A DNA stretch of 64,000 nt from Bradyrhizobium sp. CCGB12. Its GTDB lineage: Bacteria; Pseudomonadota; Alphaproteobacteria; Rhizobiales; Xanthobacteraceae. Both the position numbers and the translations under genes were made by a program. Below the pieces are notes generated by a model, which ran no database searches, was not told the DNA's origin, and saw only the letters and a program-made list of their open reading frames with translations. Shown here piece by piece: positions 50,162 to 59,730 of the stretch. The first letter of the stretch is position 1. Every line of letters starts with the position of its first letter. The stretch is taken from assembly GCF_024199845.1 (NCBI RefSeq), contig NZ_JANADO010000001.1, positions 2,480,001-2,544,000 on the forward strand. Reading direction: 5' to 3'.

Positions 50162-51406
50162 ATGGCTGAATTGTCCCAAAGCGCGACCTCCGATCTCGGC
50201 GACTTTCCGGTCGCACCAAGCGACATCCATGCGGCCGCTGAGACCATCCGGGGCGCCGTCGTCGAGACGCCCTGCAGCTACAGCCGCACGCTGAGCAGCA
50301 TCTGCAGCTGCGACATCTGGCTCAAATTCGAGAATCTCCAGTTCACGTCCTCGTTCAAGGAACGCGGCGCCCTCAACCGGCTCACCGCGCTGACGCCGGA
50401 TGAGCGTGCGCGCGGCGTCATCGCGATGTCGGCGGGAAACCACGCGCAGGGTGTCGCCTATCACGCCAGAAGGCTCGGCATTCCCGCCACCATCGTCATG
50501 CCGGTCGGCACACCCATGGTGAAGGTCGAGAACACGAAGCACCACGGCGCGGAGGTGGTGGTCACGGGCGCGACGCTGGAGGAGGCGGCCGCTTTCGCGC
50601 GCAACCATGGCGAAGCCCGCAGCATGATCTTCGTCCACCCCTACGACGATCCGCTTGTGATCGCGGGGCAGGGCACCGTCGGGCTGGAAATGCTGAGGGC
50701 AGTGCCGGACCTCGACACGCTGGTCGTCCCGATCGGCGGCGGCGGGCTGATCAGTGGTACCGCCATTGCCGCGAAATCGATCAAACCCTCGCTGCGGATG
50801 GTGGGCGTCGAGGCCTGGCTCTATCCCTCGATGTACAATGCCATTCATGACGGCAACCTGCCCGCGCGCGGCGACACGCTGGCCGAAGGCATCGCAGTGA
50901 AATCGCCGGGCAAGATCACGACCGAAATCGTCCGCCGCCTCGTCGACGACATTGCGCTCGTGAATGAAGCCGAGCTCGAGCGCGCGGTGGCGACCCTGAT
51001 CTCGATCGAGAAGACGGTGGTCGAGGGCGCCGGCGCGGCAGGCCTCGCCGCGGTGATGTCCGATCCCTCCCGCTTCGCTGGCCAGAAGGTGGGCTTGGTG
51101 CTGAGCGGCGGCAACATCGATACGAGGCTGATCGCCTCGGTCCTGACCCGCGAGCTTGCGCGCGAGGGGCGGCTGACTCAGCTATCGCTCGATATCCCCG
51201 ACAGGCCAGGGCAATTGGCCGCGGTGGCTGCGCTGCTTGCCGAAGCCGGCGCCAACATCATCGAGGTCTCGCACCAGCGGACCTTCTCCGACTTGCCGGC
51301 AAAGGCCACGCTGCTGCAACTGGTCATCGAGACCCGCGACAGCGCCCATCTCGACGAGGTGATGGCAAGGCTCAGCGCATCCGGTTTGAGCGCGCGCTGC
51401 ACGTAA
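50162..51406 (+). CDS. ilvA: threonine ammonia-lyase with ACT domain
   Basis: 414 residues. It deaminates threonine to 2-oxobutanoate, feeding isoleucine synthesis or catabolism. PLP lysine is K66 in TSSFKERGALNRL, the phosphate loop is GGGGLISGT, and a regulatory ACT domain lies at about 330-414 (DRPGQLAAVAALLAEAGANI). One ACT-like domain and the short length fit the single-ACT type between biosynthetic IlvA and catabolic TdcB. Start ATG 50162. It is convergent with the TPR regulator. Confidence 0.88.
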   Translation: MAELSQSATSDLGDFPVAPSDIHAAAETIRGAVVETPCSYSRTLSSICSCDIWLKFENLQFTSSFKERGALNRLTALTPDERARGVIAMSAGNHAQGVAYHARRLGIPATIVMPVGTPMVKVENTKHHGAEVVVTGATLEEAAAFARNHGEARSMIFVHPYDDPLVIAGQGTVGLEMLRAVPDLDTLVVPIGGGGLISGTAIAAKSIKPSLRMVGVEAWLYPSMYNAIHDGNLPARGDTLAEGIAVKSPGKITTEIVRRLVDDIALVNEAELERAVATLISIEKTVVEGAGAAGLAAVMSDPSRFAGQKVGLVLSGGNIDTRLIASVLTRELAREGRLTQLSLDIPDRPGQLAAVAALLAEAGANIIEVSHQRTFSDLPAKATLLQLVIETRDSAHLDEVMARLSASGLSARCT

Positions 51407-51439
51407 GGGACACGTCGAAAGGCAAGGCCGAGCTGAGCG

Positions 51440-52993
51440 CTACTCCGGAAGGCCCGCAACGCGGAGGGCCCCGCCAAGCGAGGCAGCGAGCGCCGGCGCG
51501 CAGTTGACGCCCTCGAATTGACGGCCATAGCGGAACGTCGGGTGCAGCTCCAGCACCCGCGCGGCCGCCGCCTTCGCCTCCTGCAATCGTCCAAGCTTTG
51601 CCAGCGCCGCAGTCAGTTGCACATAGGTGATGCTGTGGCGAGGATTGGCCTGAACCGAGCGGTAAGCGGCGCGGCACGCCTCCTCATATCGGCCGCGGTG
51701 GAAGTGCCCGAGAGCCTGTGCGTCGAATGCGGCGAAAGCCCAGGGATCGAACGGACTGAGCCGCATGCCCCGTTCGCTCCATTCGATCGCACGATCGGCG
51801 TCGCCGCCCCAACCGAGCATGACGCTGCCGAGGATGTAGGTCAGCGCCGAGGACGGGCTGATGGCCAGGGCGGCATCGAGTGCGGCGAATGCTGCGGAGC
51901 GATCGTGCCCATCCATGCCGATCGAAAAGCCCGCGAGCGTGAGAGCAAGCGCATCATCCTGGCCGTGGGCGATGGCCGATCGCGCGTGGCGGATCGAGGC
52001 TTCGCGGTTGATCTCCTGCAAACCGGATCGAAGAAACAGGCAATGATGGCACATCGCCGCATTGCCGTGCGCAAGCGCGTATGCAGGCTCAAGCGCGATC
52101 GCGCGCTCAAGCAGCACGAGCGCCTGGCTGACCTGGGCCGGCATACCGGAATCGACGTCCGGCTGGGCGCGCAGAACGAGATCATAGGCATCCAGGCTGT
52201 CCGGCCGCTTGCGCCTGACCCTGTTGATCTCAGCGCGCCGCAGGCTAGGCGCTATGGCGCCGACGGTCGATAGTGCGATGTCATCCTGGAGCGCGAAGAC
52301 GTCTTCGGACCGGCGGTCAAAGCGCTCGGCCCATACGTGCATTCCAGTCGACGCATCGATCAACTGGCCGGTGATGCGGACCAGCGTGCCGGTTTTGCGA
52401 ACGCTGCCTTCCAGCACGTAGCGCACACCAAGCTCTCGGCCGACCTGCTTCACGTCCACCGCGCGGCCCTTGTACGCAAATGTGGAATTTCGCGCGATCA
52501 CGAACAGCCAGTTGATGCGTGAGAGGCCGGTGATGATGTCATCGACCATCCCGTCGGCAAAATAGTCCTGCTCCACGTCGCCACTCAGGTTCGCGAAAGG
52601 CAACACTGCAATCGACGGCCTGTCGGGTAACGTCAGCAACGGTGCTTCGGGAGCGGTCGGTGCGCGATCGAGATCTGACGGCGTCACGGCCGGGCCGACA
52701 TAGCGATAGCCACGGCGTGGCAGCGTTTCGATCCAATGCGCCTCGCCGGAGATGTCCGCCAGCGTGCGCCTCACCGCCGCGATCTGGACGGTGAGATTGC
52801 TGTCATCGACGGCCTGGGCGGGCCAGGCCGCCTCGATCAAGGCATCTTTTGGAACCGGCACACCAGCCCGCCGGACGAGGAGGGCCAAGAGCAGCACGGC
52901 GCGCTGGCCGAGCGGGGTCGGCTCGGCACCGTGGAACAGGATCCCCGCATCGCCGTCGAGGCGGAAGGGGCCAAATTCAAGGATCGCAGCCAT
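51440..52993 (-). CDS. winged-helix/TPR regulator (CadC-like, no cyclase domain)
   Basis: A predicted 517-residue protein. An N-terminal OmpR-type winged helix (about 1-100) contains FGPFRLDGDAGILF, DDSNLTVQIAAVRRTL and ETLPRRGYRYVGP. A TolB-like segment follows (about 125-245) with SIAVLPFANLSGDVEQDYF and VRYVLEGSVRKTG, then TPR-like repeats to the end. There is no transmembrane helix and no cyclase domain. I chose ATG 52993, where the DNA-binding domain begins. It is divergent from the cupin gene, which is the nearest candidate target. Confidence 0.85.
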   Translation of the reverse strand: MAAILEFGPFRLDGDAGILFHGAEPTPLGQRAVLLLALLVRRAGVPVPKDALIEAAWPAQAVDDSNLTVQIAAVRRTLADISGEAHWIETLPRRGYRYVGPAVTPSDLDRAPTAPEAPLLTLPDRPSIAVLPFANLSGDVEQDYFADGMVDDIITGLSRINWLFVIARNSTFAYKGRAVDVKQVGRELGVRYVLEGSVRKTGTLVRITGQLIDASTGMHVWAERFDRRSEDVFALQDDIALSTVGAIAPSLRRAEINRVRRKRPDSLDAYDLVLRAQPDVDSGMPAQVSQALVLLERAIALEPAYALAHGNAAMCHHCLFLRSGLQEINREASIRHARSAIAHGQDDALALTLAGFSIGMDGHDRSAAFAALDAALAISPSSALTYILGSVMLGWGGDADRAIEWSERGMRLSPFDPWAFAAFDAQALGHFHRGRYEEACRAAYRSVQANPRHSITYVQLTAALAKLGRLQEAKAAAARVLELHPTFRYGRQFEGVNCAPALAASLGGALRVAGLPE

Positions 52994-53120
52994 TGGCCGA
53001 AGAAGGGCACATTTCGCAGGTTTTTTGCAACGATTTCCGAGCGGCTTCACGACTTTCCCGCTGGGCTGGACCAGCATTGCGCAGCCGTGAAGAAGGCCAC
53101 AACGAGCCATGGAGGGATAC

Positions 53121-53582
53121 ATGACCGCGAAACACGTCATCCGCAGGCCCGGCGAGACCAAGGGAGTCATGCTGCGCGGCCAACCAATGGCCTTTCTGGT
53201 GACAGGCGAAGACACCAGGCACACCAGCATGTTCGACTGGACGATTCCGGCAGGGTTCGCCACCGGCCGGCACGTTCATCGGCTGCAGGAAGAGACCTTC
53301 TACATGCTGGAAGGCGAGTGCGAATGGCATGTCGGGGATGAGGTTGTCCGGGCTACCCCAGGGACCTACCTCTTCATTCCTCCCGGCGTTCCTCACAACA
53401 TCACCAACGTGAGCGAGAAGCCCGCCCGCGTGCTCATGACCGTGTCCCCGCCGGGGCACGAGCATTACTTCGAGGCGCTGGCTGACCTTACGGCGAGCGG
53501 ACCTCCAGATGCGAAAGACATCAGCGAGTTGCGCGCCCGCTTCGATACCGACCAGCTCTCGGCGCTGACGACAAGAGCCTGA
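53121..53582 (+). CDS. cupin-domain protein
   Basis: 153 residues, one RmlC-type cupin. The metal-binding HxH-x(n)-E pattern is GRHVHRLQEETFYMLEGECEW, and the second motif has GTYLFIPPGVPHNITN with its His. The C-terminal part (about 115-153) is helical. ATG 53121 has GGAGGGATAC directly upstream; ATG 53109 is in frame as an alternative. It lies between the TPR regulator (divergent) and the class V aminotransferase (convergent). Function cannot be named; many such proteins are small-molecule dioxygenases or isomerases. Confidence 0.8.
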   Translation: MTAKHVIRRPGETKGVMLRGQPMAFLVTGEDTRHTSMFDWTIPAGFATGRHVHRLQEETFYMLEGECEWHVGDEVVRATPGTYLFIPPGVPHNITNVSEKPARVLMTVSPPGHEHYFEALADLTASGPPDAKDISELRARFDTDQLSALTTRA

Positions 53583-53646
53583 AGGCCAGGCGGAGCAACG
53601 GCAGATCGGCCTCAAGGTCGGCCCGGCCGCGCCGGCTCCTTCCTTG

Positions 53647-54825
53647 CTACCGTGACGTCAGATCCATCAGGTGCCCGATCAGCCGGTCGATCTCGGCTTC
53701 CGTATTGTAGTAGTGCGGGGAGGCGCGCACGAGCGAAGGCAGCGAGCGCATCTCGGCGTCGATGCGGGTGCTGGACGGATCCGAGGCGCCGATGGTGATG
53801 CCGGCCGCAGCGGCGCTGTCGACGATGGCGTCCGCCTCAACCCCATCCACCGTGAAGCTGACGATGGCGCCTGGCGCGCGGCCGAGATCGCGAAGTTCTA
53901 TGCCGCCAACGGAGGCGAGGCCGCTGCGCAGGCGGTCTGCGAGCAGGCGGCAGCGCTGTGCGATAGGACCCATACCGATATCGAGGGCATAGTCGACCGC
54001 GGCCCCCAGCCCAAGCCGGGCCGCATAATTGTTCTCCCAGGTCTCGAAGCGGCGGGCGTCGTCCCGCAATTGATAGGCGTCCCGCGAGACCCAGGGCGCG
54101 GCGAAATGGTCGATCATCGGCGGCTCGAGCTGTTGCAGCATTGCCCGGCGGACGTAGAGAAAGCCGGTGCCGCGCGGGCCGCGCAGGAATTTGCGTCCCG
54201 TCGCAGACAGCATGTCACAGCCGATCGCTTCGACGTCGACCGCCATCTGCCCGACTGCCTGGCAGGCATCGAGCAGATAGGGAATGCCCCGCGCCCGCGC
54301 GATCTTGCCGATCGCCGCAGCGGGATTGACCAGCCCGCCATTGGTCGGAACCCAGGTGATGGCGATCAGCTTCACGCGCTGATCGATCATGCGTTCGAGC
54401 GCGTGGAGGTCGAGCTCGCCGCTGGCATCGCTTGGCACCACATCGATGACCGCGCCCGTACGTTTGGCGACTTGAAGGAACGCGACATAATTGGCGGCGT
54501 ATTCCGCCTCGGCGGTCAGGATACGATCGCCCTTGCGAAACCGAAGGGCGTAGAACGCCATCTGCCAGGCGACCGTGGCATTCTCCACGAGCGCGATCTC
54601 GTCGGGCGCGGCATTCAGCAACCGGGCCACCGAGCCGTAGACCGCGTCAAGGCGGCGCGTCTCCTGATCGGCGGCTGCATAACCGCCGATCTCGGCCTCC
54701 AGATCGATATGCTGCTTCATCGCCGCGACAACGGCGGTCGGCATGAGAGCCGCGCCGGCGTTATGGAGATATGCGAGCCGGGAGGCGGCCGGCGTATCGG
54801 CGCGAATTCGGTCGATATTAATCAA
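53647..54825 (-). CDS. class V aminotransferase (cysteine desulfurase-like fold)
   Basis: A predicted 392-residue PLP enzyme. It has AYLHNAGAALMPTAVV near the N-terminus, cofactor Asp186 in LLDACQAVGQ, and PLP Lys212 in LSATGRKFLRGPRGTGFL. The start is TTG 54825 with a strong GGAGGT upstream; the open frame to 55050 is longer but unsupported. The family includes kynureninase-, isopenicillin epimerase- and SufS-like enzymes, so the substrate is open. It is divergent from the LysR gene and may be controlled by it. Confidence 0.82.
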   Translation of the reverse strand: MINIDRIRADTPAASRLAYLHNAGAALMPTAVVAAMKQHIDLEAEIGGYAAADQETRRLDAVYGSVARLLNAAPDEIALVENATVAWQMAFYALRFRKGDRILTAEAEYAANYVAFLQVAKRTGAVIDVVPSDASGELDLHALERMIDQRVKLIAITWVPTNGGLVNPAAAIGKIARARGIPYLLDACQAVGQMAVDVEAIGCDMLSATGRKFLRGPRGTGFLYVRRAMLQQLEPPMIDHFAAPWVSRDAYQLRDDARRFETWENNYAARLGLGAAVDYALDIGMGPIAQRCRLLADRLRSGLASVGGIELRDLGRAPGAIVSFTVDGVEADAIVDSAAAAGITIGASDPSSTRIDAEMRSLPSLVRASPHYYNTEAEIDRLIGHLMDLTSR

Positions 54826-55032
54826 GGTTACCTCCACCTGTTGGCCGCGCTTCCAGGATAAAGCGCGATGATGCGCGCGAGCAAGGTTGAGGGCATGGCG
54901 CTCATCTTGGAATAAACTGTCCGATCTTTGCGAGCCGTTGGTATCAGATTCCAATTCGAGTGCCTCTCTCTCGCCATTTTGAGAAACGCAGGGCGCCTGA
55001 ACGCTATATTCTCCCAGGCTTGGAAACCGACT

Positions 55033-55992
55033 ATGCATGAGAAAATGCAATCGTCGCGCTCAATGAGCGGGGCACCCAAGATCAACATCGCCAGGCGGAT
55101 CGATCTCACGACCCTGCGGCTGTTCATCGCCATCTGCGAAGAGGGCAATTTGACGCGCGCCTCGCAGCGCGAGGCGATCGCGCCCTCGGCCGTCAGTAAG
55201 CGCATGCATGACCTCGAGGAGGTGCTCGAGGTCTCATTGTTCGAGCGCCAACCGAACGGCATGGCCCTGACGCCGGCTGGCGAGTCGTTGCTGCATCATG
55301 CGCGGGTGACGCTGCTCAACGTCGAGAAGATCGCGGTCGACATGGCCGAGCATGCGCGGGGCGTACGCGGGCATGTCCGGATGCTGGCCAACTTGTCGTC
55401 CATCGTCGAATTCCTGCCGGACGATCTACCCGGCTTTTTCCGCTCGCATGAGCTGGTGCGGCTCGATCTACAGGAACGTCCCAGTGCCGATGTCGTTCGC
55501 GGCGTCGAGGAGGGCGTGGCCGAGATCGGTATCTGCTCGGCGGATGTGTCGACGCGCGGGCTGGAGCGATTTTCCTATCGCCGCGACCGCCTTGTCATCG
55601 TGGTGCGGTCCGATCATCCGCTTGCGTCGGCTAGAGATGTCTCGTTCGCCGACACGCTCGACTACGATCATGTCGGCTTGTTTGCAACCAGCTCGATCTA
55701 TCTCCGCTCGCAGTACACGGCGCAACAGATTGGCAAGTCGATCCGCTTACGGGTCCATGTCCCGGGCTTCGATGCGGCGTGCCGGATGGTGCAGGCCGGC
55801 ATGGGAATTGGCCTCATTCCCGACCGTGCGTTCGAAGTCCTCAGTCATGGCATGAACCTGACGGCCGTCGAGTTGAATGACGACTGGGCCGATCGTGAGC
55901 TCGTTCTGGTCGCCAGAGATCCCGCGGGATTGTCGGCGACGAGCCAGTTGATGCTCGATCACCTGCGAACGCCAGGCAGCAGACCTCACTAG
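55033..55992 (+). CDS. LysR-family transcription regulator
   Basis: A predicted 319-residue protein. The winged helix-turn-helix (about 15-75) has LTTLRLFIAICEEGNLTRAS and PSAVSKRMHDLEEVLEVSLF, followed by the linker helix and a periplasmic-binding-protein-like effector domain (about 105-310). ATG 55033 is preceded by GGAAACCGACT; ATG 55063 is another option. The 207-nt gap to the divergent aminotransferase should contain its operator. Downstream in the same direction are CoA-transferase, lyase and MFS genes, the likely regulon. Confidence 0.88.
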   Translation: MHEKMQSSRSMSGAPKINIARRIDLTTLRLFIAICEEGNLTRASQREAIAPSAVSKRMHDLEEVLEVSLFERQPNGMALTPAGESLLHHARVTLLNVEKIAVDMAEHARGVRGHVRMLANLSSIVEFLPDDLPGFFRSHELVRLDLQERPSADVVRGVEEGVAEIGICSADVSTRGLERFSYRRDRLVIVVRSDHPLASARDVSFADTLDYDHVGLFATSSIYLRSQYTAQQIGKSIRLRVHVPGFDAACRMVQAGMGIGLIPDRAFEVLSHGMNLTAVELNDDWADRELVLVARDPAGLSATSQLMLDHLRTPGSRPH

Positions 55993-56105
55993 TCCCGATC
56001 TTCATTGCGTTCGTCATCCGCGAACGCGGCTTCATCAAAGGATATTGGACTTAACACCCCGCGCTCGGCGACACCACGATCAAAGAAGATCGAGGAGCGT
56101 CAGGC

Positions 56106-57299
56106 GTGGATGGACCATTATCCGGAATTCGGGTTGTCGAGCTCGGAACGTTGATTGCCGCGCCATTTGCAGCGCGGCTGTTCGCCGAGTTCGGTGCCGA
56201 AGTCATCAAGATCGAGCAGCCAGGCAGTGGCGATCCCTTGCGCAGTTGGCGCAAGCTGCATCAGGGCACTTCGCTCTGGTGGTATCTGCAATCGCGCAAC
56301 AAGAAGTCGATCGCGGTCGATCTGAAGTCACCGGAGGGGCGCGACGTGGTGCTGCGCTTGATTGCGCAAGCCGACGTCGTGATCGAGAACTTCAAGCCGG
56401 GCAGTCTCGAAAAACTCGGTCTTGGCTGGGATGTGCTGTCAAAGCTCAATTCAAACCTGACACTCGTGCGCATCTCCGGTTACGGGCAAACCGGTCCTTA
56501 TCGCGACCGCTCCGGATTCGGTGCGATCGGCGAAGCCATGGGCGGGCTGCGCTTCACGACGGGCGATCCGGACAGCCCGCCGGCGCGGGTCGGCATCAGC
56601 ATCGGCGACAGTCTTGCCTCGCTGCACGGCGTGATCGGCGCCCTGATGTCGTTGCTCCGCGTCAAGACGGGGCAGGGCCGCGGACAGGTCGTCGATGTCT
56701 CGCTCTATGAGAGCGTGTTCAATTTGATGGAGAGCCTCGTCCCGGAATACGATCTCATGGGACACGTCCGGACGCGCACCGGCGGGGCTCTGCCGGGCAT
56801 CAGTCCCTCCAACACCTATCCGAGTTCCGATCGGCGCCACGTCGTCATCGCCGGCAACAGCGATGCGATCTTCAAGCGCCTGATGCGGGTGGTCGGCCGT
56901 CCCGACCTTGCCGACGACCCGGCTCTTGCCAGCAATGACGGGCGGGTCCGCAACAACGCCTTGCTGGACGCCGCCATTGCCGCCTGGACCTCGCAGCGGA
57001 CGATGGACGAGATCCTCGCGCGCCTCGATGCAGCCGACGTTCCCGCGGGCCGGATCTACTCGGTCGCCGACATCGTCGACGATCCCCACTACGCTGCCCG
57101 CGATATGATCCTGCCGACCGATCTGCCGGGCGATGTCACCGTGAAGATGCCGGGCATTGCGCCAAAGCTCTCCGACACCCCGGGCAAAGTCAGGTGGCCG
57201 GGCCCGACGCTCGGCCAGCACACCGATGAGGTGCTGACGGGCCTCGGCCTGCAGGCAGGCGATATCGCGCAGTTGCGCCGCAGCGGAGCGGTGCAATGA
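56106..57299 (+). CDS. type III CoA-transferase (CaiB/BaiF family)
   Basis: 397 residues. It moves CoA between acyl-CoA and a carboxylic acid without nucleotide. The N-terminal block is LSGIRVVELGTLIAAPFAARL, and the catalytic aspartate is expected to be D168 in VGISIGDSLASLHG, matching the family position. Start GTG 56106 follows GGAGCGTCAGGC. The stop overlaps the lyase start by ATGA, so the two are coupled. With an HMG-CoA-lyase-type enzyme next, the acceptor could be a branched dicarboxylic acid such as 3-hydroxy-3-methylglutarate or a citramalate-like acid; this is inference. Confidence 0.9.
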   Translation: MDGPLSGIRVVELGTLIAAPFAARLFAEFGAEVIKIEQPGSGDPLRSWRKLHQGTSLWWYLQSRNKKSIAVDLKSPEGRDVVLRLIAQADVVIENFKPGSLEKLGLGWDVLSKLNSNLTLVRISGYGQTGPYRDRSGFGAIGEAMGGLRFTTGDPDSPPARVGISIGDSLASLHGVIGALMSLLRVKTGQGRGQVVDVSLYESVFNLMESLVPEYDLMGHVRTRTGGALPGISPSNTYPSSDRRHVVIAGNSDAIFKRLMRVVGRPDLADDPALASNDGRVRNNALLDAAIAAWTSQRTMDEILARLDAADVPAGRIYSVADIVDDPHYAARDMILPTDLPGDVTVKMPGIAPKLSDTPGKVRWPGPTLGQHTDEVLTGLGLQAGDIAQLRRSGAVQ

Positions 57300-58237
57300 T
57301 GGCAACACCACCGGATATCATGATCCAGGAAGTCGCACCGCGCGACGGCCTGCAGATCGAAGCGAAATGGGTCGAAACCAGCGACAAGATCCGGCTGATC
57401 AATTCGCTATCTGCGATCGGATTCGGCCGCATCGAGGTTTCCTCATTCGTGTCGGCCAAGGCTGTTCCGTCGCTGCGCGACGCGGCGGACGTGTTCGCCG
57501 GAATCGAGCGGCGTCCAGGCACGATCTACACGGCGCTCGTCCCGAACCGGAAAGGCGCCGAGCTCGCGCTGGCGTCGCTTGCCGACGAGCTCAATTTCGT
57601 GATGTCGGCGAGCGAGACGCACAACCGCGCCAATATGAACATGACGCACGCGCAGTCGTTGACGTCGCTTACCGAGATCGTGAAGCTGGCCCATGAGAGC
57701 GGCGCGTTGGTCAACGCCACCGTCGCGACGGCGTTCGGTTGCCCGTTCGAAGGCGTGCAGCCGCTCGAAAAGGTGCTGGATATCGTCAAACGCTATCTCG
57801 ATCTTGGCGCCGACGGCGTCACCCTCGCTGATACCACGGGCATGGCCAATCCCAAGCAGGTCTCGCAGCTGGCCGCCGAGGTCTTGCTGCTGGTCCCTGC
57901 GGACATGCTCACGCTTCACTTCCACAACACGCGCGGCCTTGGCCTGGTCAATGTTCTTGCGGCCTATGACACCGGCGCGCGCCGCTTCGATGCCGCGCTG
58001 GGCGGCCTCGGCGGATGTCCATTTGCGCCGGGAGCCACCGGCAATGTCTGTACCGAAGACCTCGTCAATCTCTGCCATGAGATCGGCCTCAAGACCGGTC
58101 TCGATCTGCAGCGCTTGATCGATCTCTCGTTCCGATTGCCCGGGCTGGTCGGACACGAGGTGCCGGGGCAGGTCGCCAAGGCCGGCCGTCCCCTCGATCT
58201 GCATCCCATACCGGACCGCCTGCGGCGCTCCGGCTGA
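57296..58237 (+). CDS. hydroxymethylglutaryl-CoA lyase family enzyme
   Basis: 313 residues, a DRE-TIM metallolyase. Start of barrel: VAPRDGLQIEAKWVET with the catalytic Arg-Asp pair; SETHNRANMN; the metal His pair HFHNTRGLG; and the active-site loop GGLGGCPFAPGATGN (Cys241). This Cys loop is the hallmark of true HMG-CoA lyases. It would cleave a 3-hydroxy-3-methylacyl-CoA to acetyl-CoA and a keto-acid or acetoacetate. Substrate is uncertain, since related lyases accept other hydroxyacyl-CoAs. Coupled to the CoA-transferase and followed by an MFS gene. Confidence 0.9.
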   Translation: MMATPPDIMIQEVAPRDGLQIEAKWVETSDKIRLINSLSAIGFGRIEVSSFVSAKAVPSLRDAADVFAGIERRPGTIYTALVPNRKGAELALASLADELNFVMSASETHNRANMNMTHAQSLTSLTEIVKLAHESGALVNATVATAFGCPFEGVQPLEKVLDIVKRYLDLGADGVTLADTTGMANPKQVSQLAAEVLLLVPADMLTLHFHNTRGLGLVNVLAAYDTGARRFDAALGGLGGCPFAPGATGNVCTEDLVNLCHEIGLKTGLDLQRLIDLSFRLPGLVGHEVPGQVAKAGRPLDLHPIPDRLRRSG

Positions 58238-58275
58238 GCGACGTAATCAAAATTCAAAACACATTGGAGGAAACC

Positions 58276-59607
58276 ATGACGATTGCCACAGCGGCTACCG
58301 CCGACCTCGATACGCGAATTACAGAGCAGCAAGTCATCAAGAAGATCGCATGGCGGCTGATGCCGCTGATCATCATCTGCTACTTCTTTGCGTTCTTCGA
58401 CCGCGTCAACATCAGCTTCGCCAAGGCCGCGCTGCAGGCCGACCTTGGTCTCAGCAACACGGCCTACGGGTTTGGCGCCAGCCTGTTCGTCGTCGGCTAC
58501 GTTCTCTTGGAAGTGCCGAGCAACATGCTGCTCTATCGCTTCGGCGCGCGGCGCTGGATCGCTCGCATCATGATCTCCTGGGGACTGGCGACGGCGGCCA
58601 TGATTTTCGTCCAGAGCGAATGGCAGTTCTATGGGCTGCGCTTCGTGATCGGGGCGATGGAGGCGGGATTTGCGCCCGGCATTCTCTACTATCTGACGCT
58701 CTGGTTTCCAAAGTCGCATCGCGGCCGCATGACGTCCGTGTTCTTTCTTGCCACCGCATTCTCGGGGATCATCGGCGCGCCGATCTCCGGTCTCATTCTC
58801 AACTATCTGAATGGGCTGCACGGTCTCGCCGGCTGGCAATGGCTATTCCTGGCCGGCGGCATTCCGTGCGTTGCCCTTGGCTTCGTCGTGCTGCTGCGCT
58901 TCGACGACGGGATCGAACAGGCCGAATGGCTGAGTGACGACGAGCGACGGCTGATCTCGGTGCAGCTCGATCGCCAGAAGCGCGAGATTGGTGAGCATTC
59001 GGCATGGCGCTCGCTGCTCATGCCCGGCGTGCTGCTGCTCGGGTTCATCTACTTCCTGATCCAGATCGCGTCCTACGGTCTCAATTTTTGGGCGCCTGAC
59101 CTGATCAAGGCGGCCGGCGGAGGCAGCGCGGCTGCGATCGGCTTCCTCACCGCCGTACCCTACATCTGCGGCGCGATCTGCATGATCATCGTCGGACGCT
59201 TGTCGGATGCGTCGGGCGAACGCCCGAAGTTTGTCGCTGCCCTGGTTCTGGCCGCGGCCGTGGGTTTCTTCGCCTCCGGTGCGTTCGACCGGAATGTCGT
59301 CACGCTGGTCGGTGCGCTTGCCATCCTCGGCGCCGGTGTGGTTGCGGCCATTCCAACCTTCTGGACGCTGCCTCCGAAGATCCTCACGGGCGCTGGAGCG
59401 GCGAGCGGAATCGCGCTCATCAACACGCTGGGGCAGGTCGGTGGCATCGTCAGCCCGGTCATGGTCGGATCGGTCAAGGATATCACGGGCAGCACGACGA
59501 CGGCGCTCTATGTCATCGGCGGCTTATGCTTGTTCTGCGCGACACTGCTGCTGACGGTGTTGCCGCGTGACCTGACAGCCAGGGATTTGGCGGAACCCGC
59601 GCGGTAG
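58276..59607 (+). CDS. MFS transporter (anion:cation symporter type)
   Basis: 443 residues with about twelve helices. Typical loops: FFDRVNISFAKAALQADLGL in TM1 and loop 1, GYVLLEVPSNMLLYRFGARRWIARI, and the FWTLPPKILTGAGAASGIAL segment in the second half, as in the ACS family that imports organic anions. Start ATG 58276 has GGAGGAAACC just before it. It is the last gene of the LysR operon and probably imports the acid that the CoA-transferase activates. Confidence 0.88.
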   Translation: MTIATAATADLDTRITEQQVIKKIAWRLMPLIIICYFFAFFDRVNISFAKAALQADLGLSNTAYGFGASLFVVGYVLLEVPSNMLLYRFGARRWIARIMISWGLATAAMIFVQSEWQFYGLRFVIGAMEAGFAPGILYYLTLWFPKSHRGRMTSVFFLATAFSGIIGAPISGLILNYLNGLHGLAGWQWLFLAGGIPCVALGFVVLLRFDDGIEQAEWLSDDERRLISVQLDRQKREIGEHSAWRSLLMPGVLLLGFIYFLIQIASYGLNFWAPDLIKAAGGGSAAAIGFLTAVPYICGAICMIIVGRLSDASGERPKFVAALVLAAAVGFFASGAFDRNVVTLVGALAILGAGVVAAIPTFWTLPPKILTGAGAASGIALINTLGQVGGIVSPVMVGSVKDITGSTTTALYVIGGLCLFCATLLLTVLPRDLTARDLAEPAR

Positions 59608-59730
59608 GGCGCGGCATTGGCGCGCCTTGGTGACGCGTATGCGAGCGAGTATCTAGGCGAAGTCGATCACGTCGCGGTCTGCTCTCAACGGGCTGCGGTG
59701 TGATTGGCCTGGAACCAAAGAGGAAACGCA

